A DNA stretch of 64,000 nucleotides, taken from Mesotaenium endlicherianum. Its lineage: Eukaryota; Streptophyta; Zygnematophyceae; Zygnematales; Mesotaeniaceae. The notes under the pieces were generated by a model, which was not told where the DNA came from, did not search any database, and saw nothing but the letters and a program-made list of their open reading frames with translations. The stretch lies in contig WELA01002751.1 in the NCBI GenBank assembly GCA_009602735.1, positions 97,610 through 161,609 on the forward strand. Direction: 5' to 3'. Both the position numbers and the translations under genes were made by a program. Within the stretch, counting starts at the first letter, position 1; each line of letters opens with the position of its first letter. Below, piece by piece: positions 9,905-19,528 of this stretch.

Positions 9905-11478
9905 TAACCACCTGCACAGGTTTGTTGGGGTCATACACAACTAAGACTGGGGCAAAACAGAGAGCATCTTTAAGGGTTTGGAAGGCAGCTTGTTGCTCTT
10001 CCCCTGCCACATACCCTATGTCCTTCTTAGTAAGGTCAGTCAGTTTACTGGCTTTTGTGGAATAATTCTCAATAAATCTCCTACAGTAATTAGCCAACCC
10101 GAGGAAGGATCTAACTTCCGAGACATACTGTGGTGGTGGCCAGTCCCTTTTGTTCTGGACTTTCTTAGGATTTACACCGATGCCTTCCTAACCGACAATG
10201 TATCCTAAGAATTCAATACTCTCCTTAAACAAATCACACGTGCTCATTTTAGCATATAACTGAATTTTTCTTAGTGTCCTTCATTGTCTTCAAGTGCTCA
10301 GCATGCTCAGCTTCATTTTTAGAGAAAATTAGAATATCATTCAAGAAGACTTGCACAAACTTATCCAAGTAAGGCGGGAAAATGTCATTCATAGCACCCA
10401 TCAAGGTTGCAGGAGCATTAGTCAGTCCAAATGGCATCACATTAAACTAATAGTGTCTAGAACGTGTGCGGAAGGCAGTCTTGTGTTCATCTCTCTCAAC
10501 AATTCTAAGTTGATGATAACCACTCTTGAGATCTATTTTACTGAACACTTTAGCACCAGACAGGGGTATCAAGCAAGTCCTCGATTCTGGGTAAAGCCTC
10601 TCTTAGCAGCAGACAAAACACTCTGTCTTCCTTCTGGTTCCAATTTTTGATGAACTCCATCGCATTCAGCAATTTGCATCCTCCTGGAAGCCTCTTCTTT
10701 TCCTTCATTTGCCATCCATACAGGACAAGAGGAAGAGCACTGGTGGGTGCCAAGTTAGTCTGCCCATTACTGGCTCCTCTCAATTTTATTGTACCTCTGC
10801 TCCAACACACTTCAGCTTGATGTCTATTAAGCTAGGACCTGCCTAGCACGAGTCATAGATGCCAGTGTTGAGTACCTCAAATGTAAGCGTTTCAGTTACA
10901 ATTGCAATGCCAGAATCTAACTGGACCTCAATAGGCTTGGTTATAACTCCTCCCAGGATACTTGAGGCGTCTCGAAGGAATATTTTTCTATTTCCTTGGG
11001 TGACAGTAGGCAGCCTTAGCCGCTTAACTAAGTCCGTATGGATGAAAGTATGTGACGCCCCTCCGTCAACAAATGCCCTCACCTTCCTGCCAGCAATCAT
11101 ACAATGCAGTAGAATAGGGGGGACTGACGTTTCCTGACTTTCGCATTGTTCTCCTGACTTAGCAAAGAAATGTTGGACATGAAGTGGCACAAGGCCATCC
11201 AGAGTGTGCTCTCTCTGAAGATCTATATTGCTGATGGTCTCCTTTATCTGTTTGTCAAGCAACCATAGTGAATCCTGTTTAGCAGGATCCATAATACCTG
11301 CTACAAGAGCAGCTAGCGACGACTCACTATCCCTAGCATCCTCATTGTCAGTAGACTTGAATACTGACTGTTGCTGTCTTTCAAAGACTGATCATGTCTC
11401 TCGACCTTTGGAATGTGCTTTCTGTGACACTGCTTTCTGTATTGGCCCAACTGCTGGCAATGGAAGCAGTTAGGTTTT
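9905..11478 (-). pseudogene. R2 Gag end, protease and reverse transcriptase
   Basis: Minus strand, in order: Gag zinc knuckle CFHCQQLGQYRKQC (about 11,420-11,475); aspartic protease (10,843-11,292, FVDGGASHTFI); a damaged stretch covering the RT fingers (10,440-10,840); the RT palm (10,249-10,440, [12 protein letters not shown]); then the thumb/connection (9905-10,097, [13 protein letters not shown]). The catalytic motif, normally F-x-D-D, reads FLNDIL, so the first catalytic Asp is Asn. Several frameshifts separate the pieces. The Gag end is cut at 11,479 by an inverted C LTR. Confidence 0.82.
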
Positions 11479-12090
11479 TGTAATGTACCAGTATATTGGA
11501 TATGTATAAAATTCATTTGGATATAATAATTAAATAAGTTCAGCCCGCTGAACTTTAGTTAGTGTTTAGTCTGCTGGATTTAAGCTTGCTGGATACTTGA
11601 TACTTAGTTAAATGACTCAGCCGAGAGTAGCGAGCTGAAGTCCATTAGGTCAGCCTGTTGACTTGTGTCAGCTTGCTGACACATTCTTGAACAGTCAGCA
11701 AGTTGTCGTACTCGGCAGCAGCGAACCGCCTAGCTATGCATCTAAGTGTGGTGAACTAGGTGAGTGGCCAGATGGCACCCTTAAGGTGGATGGCAATTCG
11801 AGATGATGGAAGATGGCTGTGGATTTGGTTAGCCGAGGTCCTACCAACGTGGTTAACTCCTGGGTAGGCGGTGCCATCGCACTTGCCGTTGAACAGTAAA
11901 CTCATTCCACGTACATATGCTAGGTATTGGTCTCGAGTTCGGCATTCAAAAACGAGGCTAACTCTCTTGTGCTGCTTACTGAGAGACATCTGAATTTACA
12001 GCAAGAAGCCGTTGATACGCAGTCTTTTAACCTTGCTTATGTATGAGTTTACCAATTGCATTATTGATGCTTGTTTACCCTTGACTTTTC
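11479..12090 (+). mobile_element. Truncated LTR family C, opposite orientation
   Basis: Starts TGTAATGTACCAGTATATTGG and follows the reverse complement of the C LTR (1863-2583) through the GCATCAATAATGC region. About 110 bp of the far end is missing. It is inserted in the R2 zinc knuckle and is joined at about 12,090 to a truncated B LTR, which suggests a deletion that fused two LTR insertions. Confidence 0.8.
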
Positions 12091-12092
12091 CT

Positions 12093-12465
12093 GGAAATTG
12101 GCAAGTACAAGAGTGATTCTCCCATGTCTTTCTATAATCTAGCTCTTGTTTATATACTTGCTACATAAGTAATTTCTAGGAAGGTGCATATTGATGTGTT
12201 GGCACCCAACACATCCCAAGACTTGCCACCTCTTAGAATAATAAACACATATTCTTTTGACCTAAAACTGGCACATTTGACTTTTGCCACATGGAGTTCT
12301 TCTAGGTCCTTCCTCTAACTTTGAAAATGCCTTAGAAGGTCAAAGAACATGAACCAAGTCATTAGAGTATCTATTCACACTTGACTCCACACAATACTAC
12401 TCCAAATATATTGAAAAGCCTTAAAATTATATGCAAACTAATATATTATAACTCAAATCATTACA
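12093..12465 (+). mobile_element. Truncated LTR family B
   Basis: Matches the B LTRs from the GGCAAGTACAAGAGTGATT region to the end AATCATTACA; roughly the first 125 bp is missing. Its right border interrupts R1 gag at 12,466. Confidence 0.82.
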
Positions 12466-12774
12466 GTTGCTGTCTTTTAAAGGCTGGTCCTTTCTCTCGA
12501 CCTTCGGGAGGTGCTTGATTGGTCATGCTCTCTGAAGTGACCCAAATGCTGGCAATGGAAGCGAATAGATTTTGCTGAGGCTGGTCTCGGCTTAGTCCTA
12601 CCACCACCTCTTTCGTAGCCACCTCGAGAGTAACCACCTCTCCCTCTAGACTGCATAGCATTATACTCATACTCGTATTCATCACCCTGATCATCCTCAG
12701 CCTGGTCTCTTTCAAGTGCATTGTAGGAACCGTGGGGCTTTTTGACAACCTTAGACACCAAAGCATTACTCTGG
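12466..12774 (-). pseudogene. R1 gag, 3' fragment
   Basis: Minus-strand sequence corresponding to the last third of Gag at 362-1828: VVKKPHGSYNA, the acidic DQAEDDQGDE, the Arg/Gly-rich stretch, and a decayed zinc knuckle FHCQHLGHFREHD, where the first Cys and the last Cys of CCHC are lost. It joins the 17,755-18,276 fragment once the hAT-like element between them is removed. Confidence 0.85.
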
Positions 12775-12792
12775 CAGGGTTACGCCGTACGC
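12775..12792 (+). repeat. Left terminal inverted repeat of hAT-like element
   Basis: CAGGGTTACGCCGTACGC, matching the complement of 17,737-17,754 at all 18 positions. Similarity stops at the next base. Confidence 0.9.
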
Positions 12793-13399
12793 TAGTACGC
12801 TAAATACGCTTCGTACACTAGTTCGCTAAATTCGATATGTAAAAAGTTGGCTCCGTTCGTTTAGTACGCTTAGTACGTGCTAATGTCGACGTCACGACGT
12901 TACTTTTGAACGTCAACGATAAATCCTGACGGTCGCACGTGTAAAAGTACATTTGTACTTTGTTAAGAGTTGTCTAGCAGTGGGTTATGATTTTGCGTCG
13001 CTATAGATTATTATGAAAGTAAGCAACCACTACATCAGAAAGACATGATATAAGTTTACCCATGAACAAATTCATATTGCATTGCTCATGTGGTTTTTAG
13101 CCATTTTAGTTCGATCATCCTTCACTTGTCGACTCCGCAGCTAACTTTGTCTGAAACTAATTTACCAACTAGAATACGAGTGGCTTTTGAGCTTATTATG
13201 AAGGTAGCAATTTAACATGCATAGCAATGTTCGAGCTTCCATTATCAAACCATATGTATAATAATGATATTTTTACAAACAATAAAATCCCACATAATAA
13301 TTGAGGTCTTAAATTCTTGATAGTTAATGTGCTTGTATTGCCAACTATAATTTTATGTAAGAGCTAAATCTTTAACACCTTCACATTACAAGCCTGACC

Positions 13400-14300
13400 T
13401 TCCTTGCCTCTTTTTTGCCTGCATAAACACACACATACAATTCAAGTGGCCAATCAAAGAAAAACAAGTGTTCAGAAGCCGAGAGCAATCAGACTTCGAG
13501 GGGTACAAAGAGAGCGAGATGGAGAGGAAAAAAAGCGAAGAGAGAGGAGAGAGCCAAGCCTGCAACAGCAGCCTTCACGACCCCCTCAGACATGGAACCA
13601 GCCGCAAGCACATGTAAAGGGGGAGAGATGTCGAGAAAATAGTGGGGGAGGGAAAGAGAGGGCAAGAGGAGAGAAAGCAAGAGAGAAATAGGGACAAGAT
13701 CAAAAAGAGTGACAAGCGTGCTGCTGCTGCAGCCCCAATGACCCCTTGATGTATGGCAGCACCTGCCAGCACACACAAAGAGAGAGAGGGAGAGGAATGG
13801 AGAGGGTAAGAGAGAGGAAGAGAGGGAGAGGGGGAGAGGGGGAGAGGGAGAAAGAGCCCCCCAACAAACCCCCCGACAACGACTCGTGAAGTGGCAGAGA
13901 CAACGAAAGAACGGGAAAGAGAGAGATATAGAAGGGCCCCTCCTCCTGGCTCCCCCTCCAGCTGTGGCATATAGGAGCCCAAAGAGGCACTAGTGGCACG
14001 TCAAGATACAAAGGGAGGGTGCATAAGACATCGTGGTGGTGATGAACCAAGGTGGAAACAGGAAGCAGGTAACAGGCGACAGGTTGCAAGGGTACGGGAA
14101 GCAGCATGTGGCAGGTGGCAGTCGGCAGGCTACAAGAAGCAAGCGGCCACTGAGCAGGTGGCAAGCAGGCGAGAGGGCGAGCGACAAGTAACACCCACCA
14201 AATCTACACCATCAGAAGACACAGCTGCTTGTTGGACGCACCCCCCACTGCGTCGGTGCATGTAAAAGGTAACCATAGCCGGGGGGGGGGATGCGTACAA
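13400..14300. repeat. Purine-rich low-complexity tract in hAT cargo
   Basis: Long GAGAGG/GGGAGA-rich stretch (about 13,490-13,960), followed by GGCAGGTGGCAG-type degenerate repeats (about 14,050-14,180) and a short G9 run near 14,281. Open frames here are Arg/Glu- or Ser/Leu-rich by-products of composition and are not credible genes. Confidence 0.6.
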
Positions 14301-14368
14301 CTTACCTCCTGCTAACCAGGAAGATGCCACTGGGCCTGGCGCATTGACACACACGCACCAGGCGCTCA

Positions 14369-15480
14369 TCGTCGTCAGCTGCCCATACACATGAGCATAC
14401 ACACAGACACGTGCTCAGACGCATGTGTACACGCACATACCTCCGCACAGGCCCAGTTGCGCCCCCACGTGCGCGCGCGTGCGCCGCACTGGCCCATCCG
14501 CTCTTCTGCCCTGCCCGCGCAAGCACACACACTGGTACATAGGCACAAACGCGCCCCCTACCCACCCGCGCGCACGTGCACACAGGACTGCTAGCACGCC
14601 AGCACGCCAGTGAGCAATGGGGCCGGCAACAAGCTCCCCACCTTGCAGTGCGGCCTGCGGCGCGTGCCATTGTGGTGGCACACTCTTGAGCATTGTGGGG
14701 CAGATGCCCAGCGCCTTGGCGACCGCGTTGATGGGCAGGTGGAAGTGCTGCGCCAGGTCGCCCATCACGAGCTTGCCGGTGTGCTCTTGCTGCGCGCCTC
14801 CAAGCCCCCCCCCACCCCTCCTCTCCCCCCCCTCCCCCCGCGATCCTCATGAATGCTGACAGCTCACACGTCAGGGGGGGCTGACAGGGAGGACGAGCAC
14901 CAAGCACACAGGCTGGGAGGTATACGTGCAAACAAACAAACAGACAGGCAGGGAGACACAGGCACGCGGGCGGAGAAACGGAGGTGTAGAGAAGGACTGA
15001 CGAGCTGCTGGCACCGGGAGACGAGCAGCAGCATACACAAGCACCCCAGCACCACACCCCGCACAAAGAGGTGCAGGCAAGAGTGGACACATGCACACAG
15101 AATTCCACACACCTGCAGTGCGAGCCCGCAGCACACGTGCATATGGTCCAAGCCCCCAACCCCCCCTCCCCCCCACTCCCGACGCACCAGCACCAGACCA
15201 GAGGCGTGCAGCCGCAGCCGTTGACCCCCGCACATAGTAGACGCCCAAAGACGCCGGGCGATCATAGCCATCAGCCGCCCATGCACGCGCGTGCACGCAG
15301 ACACATGCACAGACGCACGTGTACAGATGCACACACTTCCTGCACAGCCCCATGTGCGCACACACGCGCGCAAGCGTGCACCCACTTGCCCACCCGCTCT
15401 CCTATCCACGCAAGCACACACTCTGGTTCACCCGCACCCGCCCACCCGCCTGCAAGAATGCAAACACACAGACTTGTGCG
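14369..15480. repeat. Diverged direct repeat, about 895 bp apart, CA/CG-rich
   Basis: About 14,369-14,590 and 15,264-15,480 align (CATCAGC..GCCCAT, CACGCAGACAC, CCCACCCGCTCT..CGCAAGCACACAC), showing an old tandem duplication inside the hAT cargo. Both units are rich in CACA and CGCG dinucleotides. The open frames that cross them are low complexity. Confidence 0.55.
14685..14789 (-). pseudogene. RWP-RK transcription factor exon fragment in hAT cargo
   Basis: Minus-strand exon-like segment beginning after an AG at 14,790 and reading ...GKLVMGDLAQHFHLPIN..VAKALGICPTMLK. This is the first half of the RWP-RK DNA-binding domain (family consensus HFHLPI..AA..LGVCPT.LK). RWP-RK proteins are nuclear plant/algal regulators of nitrogen response and gametogenesis. 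The second half, with the RWPxRK core, is not in the reading frame: after MLK comes a possible GT donor (AGA|GTGTGC), and I could not find the following exon to the left. Two other exon-like stretches lie upstream on this strand: FCIVHAPKDELLLLNSREK near 16,380-16,490 and HELSRQRHLARLQQIDMQV near 15,960-16,050. I cannot assign them to a family. Confidence 0.62.
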
Positions 15481-17736
15481 TGTGCACGCGCCTGCCGCCA
15501 CACACACAAACACACACACAACCATGCTTCTTCCTGCAGGTGTGCGCCCCCTGCCCGCACACGCCCCCACCCCCCAACCACCGGGTGCCGCCCCAATCGT
15601 CGGACCCGCGCACACACCCCCCAAACAGCTCGCCCCCCTTGCACACGGAAGCAAAAGGGTGAGAGAGAGGGCATGCATCCAAACGCTCAACTAAGAGGGC
15701 CAGGGAGAGGGCGAGGGAAGCGGAGAGGGGGGAAGAGTGGGGCAGAAAGTGGTAGGCTGTGTGCACTCACCGGGTGCCGATCATATCCACGCCAGCTGGC
15801 GGCAGGATGACCGCGTGGCTTGCATGGCAAGGGCCACGCAGGCGTGCACCCCAAGGCATGCGATGCCTTGTCCCCAGATACAGCACGTGGGGAGGCCTTG
15901 ATGCTCAGCTGTGCCCTGGCCATCTTTCCACTTCCTGCATCCTCCCTGACATGCCACCTGTCATTTCTGCAGCTCGGGAGGACTTGCATGTCGATCTGCT
16001 GAAGTCTTGCCAGGTGGCGCTGGCGGGACAATTCGTGCCCTCTGAACCCTATACACTCTCTTTCCCTACCCGCTCTGCATAACCCCATGGGGTCTTCTGC
16101 AGGCCCGTGCTCCCGATGCCACTCCCTATTCCCGGGACACTGTAGACTGGAGGAGGGCCCTGTTAGAACTGATAGGAGGCAAGCAGGAATTTGAAGCCCA
16201 ATTGAAGCTTAAAGCCCACCCCACGATCTCATCTCCACCTCGCCTGGCTTTGCAAGATGCCCACCAGGGCCCCACAAAGAACTCCCACAAAGACAGGGGG
16301 GAATAGAGAGAGAGAGAGAGAGGGGGGGGATGTGGGGGGACGGAGAGTGAGGAAGACCTGACGGGGTTGCAACGTAGCACCTCCGCAAAAAACATGGAGG
16401 GCACCTTCTCGCGCGAGTTGAGCAGCAGCAACTCATCCTTCGGCGCGTGCACGATGCAAAACAGTCCCTTGCCCATGAGGAAGCACACGCCTGCCCCCCC
16501 CACCCCCATGTTGGCACACACATAGACACCCACTCCCATGTCTGCACACACATACACACACGTAAGACAGCATGCCCTCCGTTCGGTGCCCCCTTCCCTT
16601 CCCTCTTCAAGACTCCTCACTCTCCTTGGCTGGCTTGTTGCCCCCGCCTCATCCACCCTCATCCATATCTCCAAGCATTTGTCTGCTCTTGACAAAAAGC
16701 GAGAGACTCCAACTGATAGAGTGTAAGACCTTAAAAATATCAATTGCGAGCTAAGTCAGCTGACGTTTCTCAATACGCTGCTTAATTGACGGGCATGCAC
16801 ACGCACAATTTCATGCCTTGACTTGCTTGAAATGCAGAGGTTTCTAAACTAGCTCTGTGAGGAAAGTAATCGCGGGTTCTACATACAGGTAAAATCAAGC
16901 TTGGCTCAAGACGATGTAGTCTATTGGCCGTATCAGTCTTTTCTTAAATCCTTTCTTATGTTGTACATGCTTTGTGGCTGATAACAACACACATGCTCAA
17001 AATACGTTAACTTGTACTCCTCACATCAGAGAACTTTTCTTTTGACGATCAACCGTGACTCCATAAGGGATGCTGACTCCGTGAGACAAGAGTAGTGCCA
17101 TGTCTGACAGGGTCAGAGAACGGGAAAAAGAGTGGGTCCCGCCCCTCGGTTGCATGTGACCCGGCCTTCCCTTTCTCAAGCCTTACCACAATAGCCGTTT
17201 CTAGCCCCTGTCGGAAACCATAGCAAAGCCCATCAGCGCGAGAGACATTCAAACTTCAAGCCTTTCCAAGCGCCAACAGCGTATAATGTCGTTACTTTGC
17301 ACCGAATTTCACCCCCCCAACATTGCTCTCAAAGAGTTATCGCTCGTCTTCAAGAGACAAGCATACAATGCCAGAAGTAGCCTGTCCCATCTTGACTATT
17401 AAGTTTAGGGCTTAAGTTCACCATGACACAAGTTATACGAAATCTCACCAACTGGTAGCAAGCAGTGGTAGATGAGTACTTGTTTGCCAAAGCAGGCAAA
17501 ATGCATCGACACTGAAGATCCCGCCCTTGCTGCCGAAAGTTTGTCGCTTCATTATTTTAAGCCCCGTCGCACGAAGGCAACCTGAAACTTCAAAAATAAA
17601 TAGCTTAACTTGCGGACTAAACGGGCGTCGGACGGCGTCGAGGCCCAGTCCGCACGTGTCTAAAAGGGTACGTACGCTTAGTACGTGCGTACCGACTCAG
17701 TACGCTTAATTAAGCGTACGAAGGTCGGCCAATACG

Positions 17737-17754
17737 GCGTACGGCGTAACCCTG
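17737..17754 (-). repeat. Right terminal inverted repeat of hAT-like element
   Basis: Reverse complement of the left end at 12,775-12,792, 18 of 18 bases. The adjacent region 17,640-17,735 contains several GTACGCTTA motifs, also in inverted pairs (TACGCTTAATTAAGCGTA). Confidence 0.9.
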
Positions 17755-18276
17755 TACTCTAGCGCTTGTGATTGAACTGCTGCTGATCCCAGGCATCAGC
17801 ATCCTGGATCAAGTCAACCAGTTTCTCATACTTTTTTTCAGCAAATTGACCAGAGACTTCGGATTTCAAGCCATACCTGAAGTATGCTATCCTATACGGC
17901 TCTGGCAAGTCTGGCTGCTTCATCACGTTTTCCTGGAAATTTTGAGCGAACTCAGCAACTGAAGTGGTCTGCTTCAGTGTTAAGGAGATCATTGCATAGA
18001 TAGCTTTCTCCTGCTGGTTGATGACATCAAACTTCTCATGCAACTTCTCGACAAACTCTACCCAAGTAGGGTCACCGAGTTGCTGAGCCTTACGCTCTCC
18101 TTTCCAATCCAGCCACCAGTGTGCTGCATTGCCTTTTAGTAGAGCACCAGTGTGCCTGACCTTCTCGTAATCGTGCTGTTTTGGGTAGTTCTCCAGCCAC
18201 TGCTCAACATCACCGAGAAACTTGATCAGGTAATACTTTTTGTTTCCCTCAGGATCATAGTCCTTGGGAGGTTTTG
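17755..18276 (-). pseudogene. R1 gag, middle fragment
   Basis: Minus-strand capsid region matching Gag at 362-1828 (YYLIKFLGDVEQWLENYPK, HEKFDVINQQEKAIYAMISL, IAYFRYGLKSEVSGQF). It is bounded on the right by the A LTR of the complete chromovirus (18,277) and on the left by the hAT-like element. It is in frame over most of its length with a few substitutions. Confidence 0.88.
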
Positions 18277-19528
18277 TGAAAGGGGCAGAGTGCCCTAGTG
18301 GAAGCGTTGTAATTCACGAGGAAAAGAACTAGTTGCAATCATACTAAAGAGTGCAGCGGCATACCACTAACAAAGCTTAGGAAAACTACTCACCATTTTG
18401 AGTGGCAAGAAACTGCTCACAAATGATATAGAATGTAAGGCCTTGTCATTACAAACCCGTAGAAATTTACAGAAGTGAAAACTGATGAGAAACAAAGAAG
18501 TTATGCCTATTTATAATTTTCTGCCTCAGTGCTCCTCCCTAGGAGGAAGCTACGGATGTTCCTAAGTGTTCGTCAAATTGTCCCTTCCAGAATATTCGTG
18601 AGTAAGCCAGATCAGTCTAACTTGACGTGTCGGGCCGAATTGACGTCCACATACATGCATCGACATTACTAGGATATTCTATCTTAGACGCGCTAGGCTA
18701 AATCGGAACTTCCAGGTAAATCGACCTAGTCGGCACTCCGCGTCAGCCAAACTTACGTAAAGGTTCGGGTTCACTCTAACGGGCCAGATCGCTCGACGCT
18801 GTCGGTCAATTCGACGGTCGCGCTCACCGCGAATTAAGGACAGTCGTTGTAGTGAAACAGATAGATAAAGTACTTAGTGAAATAGAATGTTTTATCTATT
18901 CAAGACAAGGATCTTTGAACACAAGTGGTAGCTTCTTGAAAGAGAGATGGCTTCTTGAAAGTTAATATATTTCTGGATTTTGGCAAGTACAAGAGTGATT
19001 CTGGAATGTCTTTCTATGTTCTAGCTCTTGTTTATATACTTGTTACATAAGTAATTTCTAGGAAGGTGTATGTTGATGTGTTGGCACCCAACACATCCCA
19101 AAACTTGCCACCTCTTTCTAGAATAATGTACACATGTCCTTTTGACCTAAAAATGGCACATTTGACTTTTGCCACATGGAGTTCTTCTAGGTCTTTCCTC
19201 TAACTTCGAAAATGCCTTGGAAGGTTCAAAGGACATGAACCAAGTTACTAGAGTACCTATTCACACTTGACTCCACACAATACTACTCCAAATATATTTG
19301 AAAACATTAAGATATATGCAAACTAATATATAATAACTCAAATCACTACAGTCGTCAATCGACCTCAAAACTTATAAAACTTTGGAAGTCCACACCCCTC
19401 TCAATACTTGACCAAATCCGATGAACTTTATATCAAAATGACTACAAAAATGCACTCTACACTACTATACAATCAAAATATATTTTCATCAAACTCAAAA
19501 ATGCACTTTATAAACCTATGACCTTACA
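18277..19528 (-). mobile_element. 3' LTR of the chromovirus (family A) with nested B LTR
   Basis: Begins TGAAAGGGGCAGAG and ends TGACCTTACA. It is interrupted at 18,848 by a B-family solo LTR. A conserved 120 bp block with many CG dinucleotides (around 18,715-18,845) is shared by all A LTRs. Confidence 0.92.
18848..19350. mobile_element. Solo LTR family B nested in 3' LTR (503 bp)
   Basis: TGTAGTG...CACTACA ends, with the target duplication GTCGT on both sides (18,843-18,847 and 19,351-19,355). It is nearly identical to 9068-9570. Confidence 0.94.

Larger units (their letters stand above)
12775..17754. mobile_element. hAT-like DNA transposon, 4980 bp, carrying foreign GC-rich DNA
   Basis: Both ends carry the same 18 bp inverted repeat CAGGGTTACGCCGTACGC. 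It is flanked by an 8 bp target duplication with one mismatch, TACTCTGG (12,767-12,774) and TACTCTAG (17,755-17,762). Eight-base duplications and CAGGG ends are typical of the hAT superfamily. Removing the element restores R1 gag. Just inside both ends lie many GTACG-rich motifs such as TACGCTTAGTACGTGC. I found no hAT transposase. The middle (about 13,400-16,700) is GC-rich, with GA-rich and CA-rich low-complexity tracts and at least one recognisable host gene exon (RWP-RK), so this looks like a non-autonomous element that has captured genomic sequence. Confidence 0.88.

Noticed and set aside
14302-15159. 285-codon minus-strand frame rich in Cys, Val and Ala
   Set aside because: It runs across CA/CG-rich low-complexity DNA and through the RWP-RK exon in the wrong frame; no domain and many repeats, so a composition artefact.
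15071-15810. Overlapping His/Pro/Thr-rich frames on the plus strand
   Set aside because: Translation of CACA/CGCA repeats in several frames at once; no gene-like features.
12775-17754. Considered as an intact host gene locus rather than a transposon
   Set aside because: The 18 bp inverted ends, the 8 bp duplication and exact restoration of gag support a transposon insertion.
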